NCBI RefSeq assembly: GCF_026094475.1
Contig: NZ_JAPELL010000001.1
Coordinates: 1,016,326 to 1,080,325 of the forward strand
Source of the DNA: Homoserinimonas sedimenticola
Lineage (GTDB): Bacteria; Actinomycetota; Actinomycetes; Actinomycetales; Microbacteriaceae
Reading direction: 5' to 3'
Length of the DNA stretch: 64,000 nucleotides
This document shows positions 16,251 through 24,917 of this stretch, piece after piece. Under the pieces are notes generated by a model, which did not search any database, was not told the origin of the DNA, and was given only the letters and a program-made list of their open reading frames with translations. The position numbers and the translations under genes are program-made. Numbering within the stretch: position 1 is the stretch's first letter; each line of letters opens with the position of its first letter.

Positions 16251-16886
16251 GTGAGCAGCCTGCTGCGGAGCGGGTTGGTGGCGCAGCTCACGCGCTTCGG
16301 AGTCGTCGGCACGGTCGGCCTCGTGATCGATGTCGCGCTCTTCAACCTGCTGCGGCTCACGGTGCTCGCCCCCGACGTCCTCCACGAGGGCCCCGTCATC
16401 GCGAAGCTCGTCTCGACCTCCGTCGCGATCGTCGCCAACTGGCTCGGCAACCGCTACTGGACCTTCCACAGGGAAAAGCGCGCCCACCCCGTCGGCGAAG
16501 GACTGCGCTTCGCGGCCGTTAGCATCGCGGCCATGGGCATCCCGCTCGGCTGTCTGTGGGTCTCGCACTACGTGCTGGGGTTCACGAGCCTGCTCGCCGA
16601 CAATGTGTCGAGCAACGTCGTGGGCCTCGCGCTCGGCATGGTGTTCCGCTTCTGGCTCTACCGCACGTGGGTCTTCGCGGAGGATCGCGGGTTGAGTAGC
16701 GAGCGCAGCGAGCGTATCGAAACCGGTGGTCGCTCGGCTAGCTTTCGATACGGCGCTGGCGCGCCTACTCAACCGGCGGGTGCATCAGGGACGACCGAGC
16801 GCACGATAGTGCCATCCGGCACCACGCCACTGCACCGGATCCAGGCAGTTGCGCCCGTCGACGATCGCGGGCGTTCGCACGACTGA
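16251..16886 (+). CDS. GtrA-family membrane protein with a repeat-derived C-terminal tail
   Basis: A 211-residue reading frame. Residues ~1-145 form a GtrA-family domain with four membrane segments, the family linked to translocation of lipid-linked sugars for cell-surface polysaccharides. The domain ends at WLYRTWVFAEDRG. The following ~66 residues are encoded by the inverted repeat at 16690-16774 and then by antisense of the neighbouring UDP-glucose dehydrogenase gene, with which it overlaps by about 100 bp. The tail is probably not part of the original protein. GTG 16251 with AGGGGA close upstream is the chosen start; GTG 16221 is an alternative. Confidence 0.78.
   Translation: MSSLLRSGLVAQLTRFGVVGTVGLVIDVALFNLLRLTVLAPDVLHEGPVIAKLVSTSVAIVANWLGNRYWTFHREKRAHPVGEGLRFAAVSIAAMGIPLGCLWVSHYVLGFTSLLADNVSSNVVGLALGMVFRFWLYRTWVFAEDRGLSSERSERIETGGRSASFRYGAGAPTQPAGASGTTERTIVPSGTTPLHRIQAVAPVDDRGRSHD
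16690..16774. repeat. Imperfect inverted repeat, GGTTGAGTAG...CTACTCAACC
   Basis: An 85-bp element with 10-bp terminal inverted repeats GGTTGAGTAG (16690-16699) and CTACTCAACC (16765-16774), and a second inner pair CGTATCGAAA (16713-16722) and TTTCGATACG (16743-16752). From memory, elements with these ends are dispersed between genes in many Microbacteriaceae. Only one copy is in this window. It lies at the 3' end of the gtrA-family gene, between convergent genes. Confidence 0.75.
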
Positions 16887-18092
16887 CGCGATCTGCGCCG
16901 GGTCGAGCTCGCGATACTCCCGCCATTCGGTGAGCACGAGCACGGCGTCGGCGTTCTCCGCCGCCTGCGCCGCGGTCAGCGCGACCGCAAGGTCGGGCTT
17001 GCGGCGTCGCGCCGTGTCGAGCGCCTGCGGGTCGGTCGCAACGACGTCCGCACCGAGCTCCGCGAGCCGGATGACGACGTCGAGCGCGGGCGAATCGCGC
17101 ACGTCGTCAGAGTCGGGTTTGAAGGCGAGTCCCAGCACGGCGATGCGCTTGCCCTGAAGGTCGCCCCCCACCACCTCGCGGGTGAGGTCAACCATGCGCT
17201 CGCGCCTGCGCATGTTGATCGAGTCAACCTCCTGCAGGAACGACAGGGCCTGGTCGACCCCGAGCTCCTCCGCCCGCGCCATGAACGCGCGGATGTCCTT
17301 CGGGAGGCAGCCGCCGCCGAAACCGAGGCCCGCGTTGAGGAAGCGGCGGCCGATGCGGGTGTCGTGGCCGATCGCATCGGCGAGAGCCGTGACATCCGCC
17401 CCCGTCGCCTCCGCGACTTCGGCCATCGCGTTGATGAACGAGATCTTGGTTGCGAGGAAGGCGTTGGCCGAGACCTTGACGAGCTCGGCGGTCGCGAAGT
17501 CGGTGACAACCTTGGGCGAGCCCTTCTCGAGGGCTGTGGCGTAGATCTCGTCGAGGAGCTCTTCCGCCGTGTCGTCGCCCGGTGCCAGACCGTAGACGAT
17601 GCGGTCGGGCGCGATCGTGTCCTTGACGGCGAAGCCCTCGCGCAGGAACTCGGGGTTCCAGGCGAGGGAAGCACCGGGGGCCGCCTCGCGGATGCGCTCG
17701 TAGAGTCTCGCCGCCGTACCGACGGGCACCGTCGACTTGCCGACGACGAGGTCGCCCGGCTGCAGGTGCGGCAGGAGGGATTCGATCGCCGCATCCACAT
17801 AGGTCAGGTCCGCGCCGTTGCTGTCGGCGAGCTGCGGCGTGCCCACCGCGATGAAGTGCACCCTGGCGGAGGCGATGTTCGAGGCATCCGTGCTGAAGTG
17901 CAGGCGGCCCGAGGCCGTTGCCGTCGTCAACAGCTCCGGCAGGCCGGGCTCGTAGAAGGGCGGCTTGCCCTCAGCGAGCAGCTCGATCTTGTGCTCGTCG
18001 ACATCGATACCGATGACCTCGTGGCCCAGCTCCGCCATGCACGCCGCGTGCACGGCCCCCAGGTAGCCACATCCGATGACCGAGATCTTCAC
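16785..18092 (-). CDS. UDP-glucose 6-dehydrogenase
   Basis: A 435-residue NAD-dependent dehydrogenase that oxidises UDP-glucose to UDP-glucuronate for surface polysaccharides. It has a Rossmann GCGYLG motif near the N-terminus, the conserved K206 (ELVKVSANA) and catalytic Cys262 in GFGGGCLPKD. The length and all three domains match the UDP-glucose/GDP-mannose dehydrogenase family. I place the start at GTG 18092 (VKISVIG), with GAGGTGGA upstream, because the 15 residues of the longer reading are not family sequence. UDP-glucose is the most likely substrate. Confidence 0.92.
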   Translation of the reverse strand: MKISVIGCGYLGAVHAACMAELGHEVIGIDVDEHKIELLAEGKPPFYEPGLPELLTTATASGRLHFSTDASNIASARVHFIAVGTPQLADSNGADLTYVDAAIESLLPHLQPGDLVVGKSTVPVGTAARLYERIREAAPGASLAWNPEFLREGFAVKDTIAPDRIVYGLAPGDDTAEELLDEIYATALEKGSPKVVTDFATAELVKVSANAFLATKISFINAMAEVAEATGADVTALADAIGHDTRIGRRFLNAGLGFGGGCLPKDIRAFMARAEELGVDQALSFLQEVDSINMRRRERMVDLTREVVGGDLQGKRIAVLGLAFKPDSDDVRDSPALDVVIRLAELGADVVATDPQALDTARRRKPDLAVALTAAQAAENADAVLVLTEWREYRELDPAQIASVVRTPAIVDGRNCLDPVQWRGAGWHYRALGRP

Positions 18093-18192
18093 ACCGTCCA
18101 CCTCTCGACTTCGCGCGCCGAGGCAGCCGTGTCGCACCCCGGCGCGTCACTGCATCCGAACGCTACGCAACCTACCCCACCCGGATGATTGC

Positions 18193-18741
18193 TCAACGGG
18201 AACCCCAGACCGTCGTCTCATCATTCGGGTGCGAAGCATCGCGCTGTCGACGTGCCGCGATCGGGTTCATGCTCTGCTCCATGAGGTCGTGGAGGGCCCC
18301 CTGCACCACCTCGGCGCCCGGCACGTCGCGCAGGACCACCGGATGTTCGAGCCCCGAGTTGATCAGCACATCACCGCTGCGGAACAGCGACTGCAGTGCC
18401 CGCTGCCGCACCGTGATGTCGTAGCCGCGGCTGTGCAGCAACTCCTGCCGCGTGCGTGTCGACAAGCCGCGCCGGATGACGATGCGCCGGGTCGTGATGA
18501 CGGTGCGACTCGCGAGCCAGCGCAGGAGCGGAATCAGCCAGATGAGCGCCAAGACCGCACTGCCCGCGCCCACGAGAAGCAGGTTCTGCCACTCCTCGTC
18601 GAAGGTGCGCGAGAAGTATGCGAGCGCGCCCGCCCCTGCGATGAGGATCAGGCTCGGCCAGAAGAGGACGCGAGCGTGAGGGCGCAGTCGCGCGACGATG
18701 CGCTCGCTCGCGACCCCCTGCTCAGCGAACTCCAAGGACAT
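18193..18741 (-). CDS. PH-domain-containing membrane protein
   Basis: A 182-residue protein with two membrane segments (about residues 27-45 and 55-73) followed by a bacterial PH domain of the bPH_2/DUF304 type. Features of that domain seen here are TVITTRRIVIRRG and SLFRSGDVLI. Function is unknown; such proteins are common in actinobacteria. It begins 3 bp after the birA stop and is very likely co-transcribed with it. Confidence 0.8.
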   Translation of the reverse strand: MSLEFAEQGVASERIVARLRPHARVLFWPSLILIAGAGALAYFSRTFDEEWQNLLLVGAGSAVLALIWLIPLLRWLASRTVITTRRIVIRRGLSTRTRQELLHSRGYDITVRQRALQSLFRSGDVLINSGLEHPVVLRDVPGAEVVQGALHDLMEQSMNPIAARRQRDASHPNDETTVWGSR

Positions 18742-18744
18742 GCA

Positions 18745-19545
18745 TCATTCATACCGCACATGCGTCACATCGCCCGCGGAGACGGCCTCCCGCGCGCCAC
18801 GACCGTCGACACCGTCGCGCTCGATCACGAGCCGTCCCTCCGCGTCGATCTCTAACGCGATTGCCATGACCGTCTCATCTGAGGGCAGGGTCACGCGCAC
18901 CCGGCGCCCCAGCGTCGCGCACTCCTCAGAGACAGCCCTCCGGATGCCGCTCGCCTCCGCGTCTCCGCGATAGGCCTGCAGCGCGGCGTAGAGGCTGCCG
19001 AGTTCCCGCAGGTAGGCCGCAAGCGCGCGGTCGAGCAGCTCGGGCTCGGCCGCGCCCTCGAGGGTCAGGGAGGTCGAGGAGTCCGTCGGGAGCTCGGCCG
19101 AGGGGATGCTGAGGTTGAGCCCCGCGCCCACGACGAGAGCCGCGGCATCCGCACCCGGCACGATCTCCGCGAGGAGCCCCGAAATCTTCTTGTCCCGGAC
19201 GAGCACGTCATTCGGCCATTTGACGGTCACGAGACCGCCGTCCTCAAGGGGAAGGACCTCACGCACCGCTCGCGCCATCGCGAGACCCGCGACGAGGGGC
19301 AGCCACCCCCAGGCATCCGCGGGGAAGTCGGGCCGCAGGAGCACGGATGCTGCGAGCGTGCGCCCCGGCGGCGCGACCCACGTGCGCCCGAGACGCCCGC
19401 GGCCGGCCGTCTGCGTGTCGGTCGCGACGACCGAGAAGTGGGGAGCGCCCGCCGCCGCGCGGTCGATCAGCTCCGAATTGGTCGACGGGCACTCGGGCAG
19501 AAAGTCGATCCGGGTGGCGTGGGGTGCGCTCAGCGGCAACAGCAT
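18745..19545 (-). CDS. birA: Biotin--[acetyl-CoA-carboxylase] ligase BirA
   Basis: A 266-residue biotin protein ligase with the biotinyl-AMP loop GRGRLGR (48-54), the KWPNDVLV motif and a C-terminal SH3-like domain. It has no N-terminal helix-turn-helix, so it is a group-I ligase that does not act as a repressor. It attaches biotin to the carboxylase alpha subunit encoded at 26958-28709. It is divergent from the carboxylase beta gene. ATG 19545 lies 6 nt after TACGCT (complement of 19552-19557), suggesting a leaderless mRNA. Confidence 0.94.
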   Translation of the reverse strand: MLLPLSAPHATRIDFLPECPSTNSELIDRAAAGAPHFSVVATDTQTAGRGRLGRTWVAPPGRTLAASVLLRPDFPADAWGWLPLVAGLAMARAVREVLPLEDGGLVTVKWPNDVLVRDKKISGLLAEIVPGADAAALVVGAGLNLSIPSAELPTDSSTSLTLEGAAEPELLDRALAAYLRELGSLYAALQAYRGDAEASGIRRAVSEECATLGRRVRVTLPSDETVMAIALEIDAEGRLVIERDGVDGRGAREAVSAGDVTHVRYE

Positions 19546-19551
19546 CCACTT

Positions 19552-19557
19552 AGCGTA
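19552..19557 (-). promoter_or_regulatory. -10 box of birA (leaderless)
   Basis: On the minus strand TACGCT is followed by 6 nt (AAGTGG) and the birA ATG, so transcription would begin at or beside the start codon. Confidence 0.4.
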
Positions 19558-19627
19558 TCGGGGCAGCGTTTGGCCGCGTGATTTGTCGCAAACCTCCCAA
19601 TCGGCCGATGTGCCGGACGGTAAAGTG

Positions 19628-21286
19628 ATGCGGGTGACTGCCGACAACGTTGCCCCCACGCCCTCCGACCCGGCCCCGGCCGCCACCGATGCGGGTGCGG
19701 ATGGCAGCGTGACGCCCATGACGACGGCCGAGAAGCTCGCCGATCTCAAGGTCCGCTACCACGAGGCGGTGACGGCGAGTGGCGAGGCGGCGATCGAGAA
19801 GCAGCACGCCAAGGGCAAGAAGACCGCACGCGAGCGGATCGCGCAGCTCCTCGATCCGGGTTCCTTCGTCGAGCTCGACGAGTTCGTGCGCCACCGCACC
19901 TACGCCTTCGGGATGGAGAAGGCGCGCCCCTACGGCGATTCCGTCGTGACAGGCACGGGCACAATCCACGGGCGCCAGGTCGCGGTCTACGCACAGGACT
20001 TCACGATCTTCGGCGGCTCGCTCGGCGAGGTCGCGGGCGAGAAGATCATCAAGGTCATGGAACTCGCCCTGCGCCTCGGCATCCCCATCATCGGGATGCT
20101 CGACTCGGGTGGTGCCCGCATCCAGGAGGGCGTCGTCGCTCTCGGCAAGTACGGCGAGATCTTCCGTCGCAACACGATGGCCTCGGGAGTCATCCCGCAG
20201 ATCTCGATCGTCATGGGTCCCGCGGCGGGCGGCGCCGTCTACTCCCCCGCCCTCACCGACTTCGTCATCATGGTCGACAAGACGAGCCAGATGTTCGTGA
20301 CGGGCCCCGACGTCATCAAGACGGTCACGGGCGAGGACGTCGGCATGGAGGAGCTCGGCGGCGCCCTCACCCACAACAAGGTCTCCGGCGTATCCCACTA
20401 CCTCGCGAGCGACGAGGATGACGCCCTCGACTACGCGCGCACCCTGCTCTCCTTCCTCCCCGACAACAACCTCACCGACGCGCCGCTCTATGCGAGCGAG
20501 ATCGAGCTCGAGGTCACCGACGAGGACCGCCGGCTCAACACGGTCATCCCCGACAGCCCCAACCAGCCCTACGACGTGGGCACGATCATCGAGCACATCG
20601 TCGACAACAACGACTTCCTCGAGATCCAACCGCTCTTCGCCCCCAACATCGTCGTGGGCTTCGGCCGTGTCGAGGGCCGCTCGGTGGGCATCATCGCCAA
20701 CCAGCCGAATGCCATGGCGGGCACGCTCAACATCGACGCCGGCGAGAAGGCCTCGCGCTTCGTGCGATTCTGTGACGCCTTCAACATCCCCATCCTCACC
20801 CTCGTCGACGTGCCCGGGTACCTCCCCGGCACGGACCAGGAGTGGACGGGCGTCATCCGCCGCGGCGCCAAGCTCCTCTACGCCTACGCGGAGGCCACCG
20901 TGCCACTCGTGACGGTCATCACCCGCAAGGCCTACGGCGGGGCATACATCGTCATGGGCTCGAAGCAGCTCGGGGCCGACCTCAACTACGCCTGGCCCAC
21001 GGCGGAGATTGCCGTCATGGGCGGCCAGGGCGCCGTCAACATCCTCTACCGCAGCGAGCTCAAGGCTGCGGAGGCGGCCGGCGAGGATGTCGCCGAGGTG
21101 CGCACGCGTCTCGCCAACGAATACACCTACAACGTCGCGAGCCCGTTCCTCGCGGCGGAGCGTGGCGAACTCGACGGCGTGATCGAGCCGGCCGCGACCC
21201 GCGTCATGATCACGAAGGCGCTGCGGACTCTCGCGAGCAAGCGCGCCAGCATGCCCCCCAAGAAGCACGGGAACATCCCCCTGTGA
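19628..21286 (+). CDS. Acyl-CoA (propionyl/acetyl-CoA) carboxylase beta subunit
   Basis: A 552-residue carboxyltransferase subunit that moves CO2 from carboxybiotin to acyl-CoA. Both crotonase-like halves are complete, with oxyanion motifs such as [10 protein letters not shown] and GPAAGGAVY in the first and [11 protein letters not shown] in the second. It matches the AccD/PccB group of actinobacteria. ATG 19628 is annotated. A TAAAGT box at 19621-19626 would start transcription near 19633, so the GTG at 19634 may be the true leaderless start. It overlaps the epsilon-subunit gene by 4 bp and works with the alpha subunit at 26958. Confidence 0.94.
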   Translation: MRVTADNVAPTPSDPAPAATDAGADGSVTPMTTAEKLADLKVRYHEAVTASGEAAIEKQHAKGKKTARERIAQLLDPGSFVELDEFVRHRTYAFGMEKARPYGDSVVTGTGTIHGRQVAVYAQDFTIFGGSLGEVAGEKIIKVMELALRLGIPIIGMLDSGGARIQEGVVALGKYGEIFRRNTMASGVIPQISIVMGPAAGGAVYSPALTDFVIMVDKTSQMFVTGPDVIKTVTGEDVGMEELGGALTHNKVSGVSHYLASDEDDALDYARTLLSFLPDNNLTDAPLYASEIELEVTDEDRRLNTVIPDSPNQPYDVGTIIEHIVDNNDFLEIQPLFAPNIVVGFGRVEGRSVGIIANQPNAMAGTLNIDAGEKASRFVRFCDAFNIPILTLVDVPGYLPGTDQEWTGVIRRGAKLLYAYAEATVPLVTVITRKAYGGAYIVMGSKQLGADLNYAWPTAEIAVMGGQGAVNILYRSELKAAEAAGEDVAEVRTRLANEYTYNVASPFLAAERGELDGVIEPAATRVMITKALRTLASKRASMPPKKHGNIPL

Positions 21287-21540
21287 CTCCCGCGCACGAC
21301 ACGGGGGCGGATGCCGCGGCTCGCGCCACGGACCCTGCCGAGATCACCATCCGCGCGGGCAGGCCGAGCCCCTCGGAGGCGGCTGCCGTCGTCGCCGTCG
21401 TGACGACGGCACTCGATGAGCTGCGCGAGGAGGGCGTGGTGCCCCCGCCGGCGCAACCGAGCGCATGGGATCGCAGTCGCCGGGGCCTTCGCACTCCCCT
21501 GCAGCACGGCTCGTGGCGCGGCTTCATGGGCTACCGCTGA
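21283..21540 (+). CDS. Acyl-CoA carboxylase epsilon subunit
   Basis: An 85-residue protein starting at GTG 21283, which overlaps the beta-subunit stop (GTGA). It has the form of AccE/PccE epsilon subunits: a short acidic N-terminus, [20 protein letters not shown], and the conserved C-terminal segment [11 protein letters not shown]...WRGFMGYR. Epsilon subunits stabilise alpha-beta contacts in actinobacterial acyl-CoA carboxylases. Position, overlap and sequence all support the call. Confidence 0.9.
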   Translation: MTPAHDTGADAAARATDPAEITIRAGRPSPSEAAAVVAVVTTALDELREEGVVPPPAQPSAWDRSRRGLRTPLQHGSWRGFMGYR

Positions 21541-21762
21541 CGCCATTTGTACCCCATCGTGTACCCCGCTCGGGTGACACATGCCCCCATTTCTAGGGCG
21601 ACAGCGCGAAAATTTGCCGAAATTGTCCCCCAATCGTCCCCCGAAATGTCGACTTTCCCTGTAGCGTGGGGTTTAGCAATATTGATCGTGCTAGGTGTCA
21701 CTCCAAGAGTCACACCACCATTCGATGGCCGACTAGGGTAAGCGGGCCAACGAATTGGGGGC

Positions 21763-21797
21763 GAGTCAGGGCGATATTCGGGTTATCGCCCTGACTC
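21763..21797. terminator. Perfect 14-bp stem-loop in the accE 3' region
   Basis: Arms at 21763-21776 and 21784-21797 (GAGTCAGGGCGATA and its complement) pair perfectly around a 7-nt loop. There is no T run, so it may be an mRNA-stabilising or pausing structure ahead of the terminator at 21807. The rest of the 300-bp gap (21541-21840) is AT-richer than its surroundings and has no supported gene. Confidence 0.55.
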
Positions 21798-21806
21798 GGG
21801 GTCTTG

Positions 21807-21836
21807 AAGGGCCGGAACCGAGGTTCCGGCCCTTTT
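21807..21836. terminator. Rho-independent terminator between convergent genes
   Basis: AAGGGCCGGAACC and its reverse complement form a tight hairpin followed by TTTT on the plus strand. It also reads as a hairpin on the minus strand. It can terminate the accB-accE transcript and the leftward sensor operon that ends at 21841. Confidence 0.75.
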
Positions 21837-21840
21837 CCCG

Positions 21841-22872
21841 TTAATCTTCCGCGTGACGCGGAATCTCCAGCCACAGGTCGATCTCGGGCTCCTCCAGATC
21901 GGCCGACGAGTGCCCCAGGAGGTTGACGCCGCTCGCAATCAAGCCCACGACTGTGACCGCGACATCCGAATCCTCCCCGACCGTGCGCACGATGATGGTG
22001 TCTGCCCGAGACGAGCGCATTGCGGCGGCGATCTCCGCGTGGATACGCGCGAGCTCCGACGCCGGCAGCTCATCGAGGCCCCCCTCGTCGAGCAGATTGA
22101 CGGTCGCACCCCGACGCCGAGCCGCCATCACCTGCTCGCGCACCGCGTCGTCGAGAAGCGTGCGTCCGCGGATCTCATCGCGGATGCCCGCCTCAAGGTA
22201 GAGGCACTCGCGCTGCTGCCCCGCCGTGAGCATGGCACGAGTCGCCACAATGTGCCGCAGCATCGGCAGGGCCATCCTCGCCGTCTGCCCGAAGCGGAAG
22301 CGCCGCTCCGAAAGGTGCGCCTCCTGCGCCGTCTGCCACTCGGCCGCCTCACGCTCCGCCACCGAGTAGGCCTTCGCGTCACGTTCCGCCTTCGCAAGCG
22401 AACTCTGCAGCATGTGGGAGACGCCCACCCACAGCACACTGCCGATGACCCCGAGCGGCCCCAGCGAGCCGGGCCCCGCCCACACGACCGACTGGATGAC
22501 GAGAGTACCTACGCCGATCCAGGCGAGGAGCTGAAAGCCCCTGGCCGAGGTGATCACCATCAGCACGCCCACGGCGGCCACGTGCCAGGTGGAATAGTCG
22601 GAGCCGATCTCATGGTCGGGCGGGAGCTGTGACGCCACCAGCACGGGCAGCAGGATGGCGACCACCACATTGGCCGAGGCGATCCACGGCGTGAGGCGCG
22701 GATTGGAGACGATCAGACTCACCGCCGTCGCCACGGCGTAGAGGACCATCGCCAGCACCACCTGGGCGGGGCGCGTGCCGATCGGGAGCGATGAGGACGC
22801 CAGCACCAACTGGTACGCGGAGAAGACCGCCCCGAGGGCGATGATGACGTAGCGGGGCACCGTGATGTTCAC
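21841..22872 (-). CDS. Membrane protein resembling a degenerate histidine kinase
   Basis: A 343-residue protein with about five or six membrane segments in residues 1-160, a short coiled linker (KAERDAKAYSVAEREAAEW) and a cytoplasmic domain of about 180 residues. That domain sits where a histidine kinase core would be. It has no recognisable phospho-accepting His box and no N or G boxes for ATP, though the segment EAGIRDEIRGRTLLDDAVRE recalls kinase-like proteins of actinobacteria. It overlaps the true kinase gene by 4 bp. It is most likely an accessory sensor or pseudokinase of the same system. Confidence 0.6.
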   Translation of the reverse strand: MNITVPRYVIIALGAVFSAYQLVLASSSLPIGTRPAQVVLAMVLYAVATAVSLIVSNPRLTPWIASANVVVAILLPVLVASQLPPDHEIGSDYSTWHVAAVGVLMVITSARGFQLLAWIGVGTLVIQSVVWAGPGSLGPLGVIGSVLWVGVSHMLQSSLAKAERDAKAYSVAEREAAEWQTAQEAHLSERRFRFGQTARMALPMLRHIVATRAMLTAGQQRECLYLEAGIRDEIRGRTLLDDAVREQVMAARRRGATVNLLDEGGLDELPASELARIHAEIAAAMRSSRADTIIVRTVGEDSDVAVTVVGLIASGVNLLGHSSADLEEPEIDLWLEIPRHAED

Positions 22873-24122
22873 GCGTCCCGCCTCCCCCCGCCGATCTGCG
22901 GCGCCGGCAACGGCCAGTCGATGAACACGAGGGTGCCCTCGCCGGGGGCCGACTCGATGCGGGCCTCACCGCCGGCACGCAGCATCCGCTCGATGATGGA
23001 GACGCGCACGCCGAGGCGCTCGACGGGCACCTCCTCGACGACGAAACCGGCGCCCTCGTCGCCCACCTCGATGTGGATGCCCGCGTCGGAGCGGGTGCGC
23101 ATGCTCACCCAGCGGGGCACACTCTCGTCCCCCGCGTGCTGGATGCTGTTGACCATGGCCTGCAGGGTGGCCGAGTACAGCGACTCCGCGACCACGGGCG
23201 GGAGCACTGAGTCACCCGCTCCTCCGAGACTGAGTCGGAAGCGCGTCGTCATCCGCTCCGCCACCTCGGCGATCCGCTGCGCGACGACCCGCGCCGAGAC
23301 GCCTGGCTCCTCGTCAGCAGGGGCGAGCTCGGCGGCCTGCAGATGCACGATCGCATTCTGCGCGAGCGTCGTCGCGAGGGCGCGGTGCTCCTCCGTCTCC
23401 GCGCGTCCCGCCGAGAGAAAGGCGCTCAGCACGGTGTCGTGCACGATCGCGTCGACCTGCACACGCTCCGTCTCCCGGGCATGCTCGCCCACAGCGTCGA
23501 GGTAGCGCGAGAGGGCGGTCGCCTGGGCGGCGTCGACGGATGCCGCGGCCGAACGCAGCATCGTGATGATCACGAGCACCGCCCCGCCGAGCAGCACCGC
23601 ATAGACGACATCGAGCACCGTGATGAGGGGGTCGGCGCTGCCGCCGAAGGGAGAGAGCCGGAGGAGCCCGTAGAGCACGGGAGCCGCAAAGAGATAGACG
23701 GTCGCGAGCCAGACCGGATAGGCGACCGCTGCGGCGGCTGTCGCGACCGTGATGAGGAACCACAGCCAGGGACGTTCCGCGGCGCTCCAACCGCCCTCTA
23801 CGACGCCGGGCACCCAGAAGACGAGCGCGAGCATGAAGACGAGGGCGAGGGCGCTGTTGGCAAGCATGGTGCCGCGCTTGACGACCGAGGCAACGGCACT
23901 GACGACGAGGAGCCCATAGAAACCGACGATGGTCGCCCACCACCAGGCGGGCGCGATCGCGTCACGCTGACTCAGGGCGATCGGCAGGGCCTGGGCGCCG
24001 AAGAGGAGCCCGAAGAGCGCGACTGCGCGAGCGACGACGACCTCGAGGCTGGCCCGACTGATGGGGCGCCTCGGATGCCGGGGCGCCGGGGCGGAGGGAT
24101 GACCTGGCCGGTCAGGCGTCAT
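22869..24122 (-). CDS. Sensor histidine kinase (NarL/LuxR-system type)
   Basis: A 417-residue kinase with five or six membrane segments (residues ~28-190), a dimerisation helix with candidate phospho-acceptor His228 (VDAIVHDTVL), and a C-terminal ATPase domain. The N box contains Asn325 (AMVNSIQHAG), the G1 box is DEGAGF near 355, and a G2-type GEGT lies near the end. It overlaps the response-regulator gene by 11 bp. No extracellular sensor domain of note is seen, so the signal may be in the membrane. Confidence 0.85.
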   Translation of the reverse strand: MTPDRPGHPSAPAPRHPRRPISRASLEVVVARAVALFGLLFGAQALPIALSQRDAIAPAWWWATIVGFYGLLVVSAVASVVKRGTMLANSALALVFMLALVFWVPGVVEGGWSAAERPWLWFLITVATAAAAVAYPVWLATVYLFAAPVLYGLLRLSPFGGSADPLITVLDVVYAVLLGGAVLVIITMLRSAAASVDAAQATALSRYLDAVGEHARETERVQVDAIVHDTVLSAFLSAGRAETEEHRALATTLAQNAIVHLQAAELAPADEEPGVSARVVAQRIAEVAERMTTRFRLSLGGAGDSVLPPVVAESLYSATLQAMVNSIQHAGDESVPRWVSMRTRSDAGIHIEVGDEGAGFVVEEVPVERLGVRVSIIERMLRAGGEARIESAPGEGTLVFIDWPLPAPQIGGGRRDA

Positions 24123-24786
24123 TGAGGGAGTCGACGTCCATGCTCGGCAGGATGCCGTCTTCGACAGCGCGCCGCAGCAGGTCCACCTTGGTGGGGGCAG
24201 GCCGCCCCACCTCGACGTACTTCATTCGGATGCGGTCGAGGTATTCGCGTGCCGTCGAATAGCCGATGCCGAGCTTCTCGGCGGCGAGCTTGAGCGGCAG
24301 GCCCGAGGCGTAGAGGTGCAGGATCTCGCGCTCGCGCCGTCCCAGCTGCGCCTTGGCGAAGTCGCTGTCAGCATCGATCGCAGTCGCCCACTCCAGGTTG
24401 TTGAGCACGTCCCCGCGTGCGACGCGCTCGACGGCCGACATAACGATCTGCGTGGCCGACGACTTGGGGATCACCCCTGCGGCGCCCGCGGCGAGCGCCT
24501 CCCGCACGAGGGCGACACGGTCGGCGATGCTGTGCACGAGCACAGCGGAACCCGTGGCCTGCACGCGCTTGACATTCTCTGTGACGGTCGAACCGTCGCC
24601 GAGCGAGAGGTCGAGCACGACGACGTCGTTCTCCCGACCCTCGAGCTTCTCCTCGAACTCAGCGACGGATGCTGCCGCGACGATGAAATCGAAGCCAGCC
24701 TCCATGCATGCCGAACGGAGCCCCAGTCGCACCGACTCGTGGTCGTCGACGACCGACACTCTCACCGAGCTCGGGCTTCCATTCAT
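24112..24786 (-). CDS. Response regulator, NarL/LuxR type
   Basis: A 224-residue regulator. The receiver domain has acidic residues D14/D15 and phospho-acceptor Asp59 (VVVLDLSLG). The C-terminal LuxR-type helix-turn-helix (about residues 145-200) includes RREREILHLYASGLPLKLAAEKLG. The start at ATG 24786 gives the normal receiver N-terminus; the longer reading adds only an Arg/Ser-rich stretch. It is the first gene of the three-gene leftward sensor operon. Confidence 0.9.
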   Translation of the reverse strand: MNGSPSSVRVSVVDDHESVRLGLRSACMEAGFDFIVAAASVAEFEEKLEGRENDVVVLDLSLGDGSTVTENVKRVQATGSAVLVHSIADRVALVREALAAGAAGVIPKSSATQIVMSAVERVARGDVLNNLEWATAIDADSDFAKAQLGRREREILHLYASGLPLKLAAEKLGIGYSTAREYLDRIRMKYVEVGRPAPTKVDLLRRAVEDGILPSMDVDSLNDA

Positions 24787-24917
24787 CGGGATCGATCTCT
24801 CACTCTGTCGCGCTGACTGGCAGGAGCGGCGGGGCGCGTCCGCCACAGCATCAAGCCTAGACCGAGCGGGCTCGAAAAGACGTGACAGGACGCGACATAC
24901 CGTCGGTTTGTTGGATG

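Noticed and set aside
16690-16774. Possible insertion sequence or transposon remnant
   Set aside because: The 85-bp element encodes no transposase and no flanking target duplication is evident; it fits a small dispersed inverted repeat better.
21531-21741. Short frames of about 60 codons on both strands in the accE-to-sensor gap
   Set aside because: No ribosome site, no recognisable domain, and the two frames overlap each other; kept only as an unexplained intergenic region.
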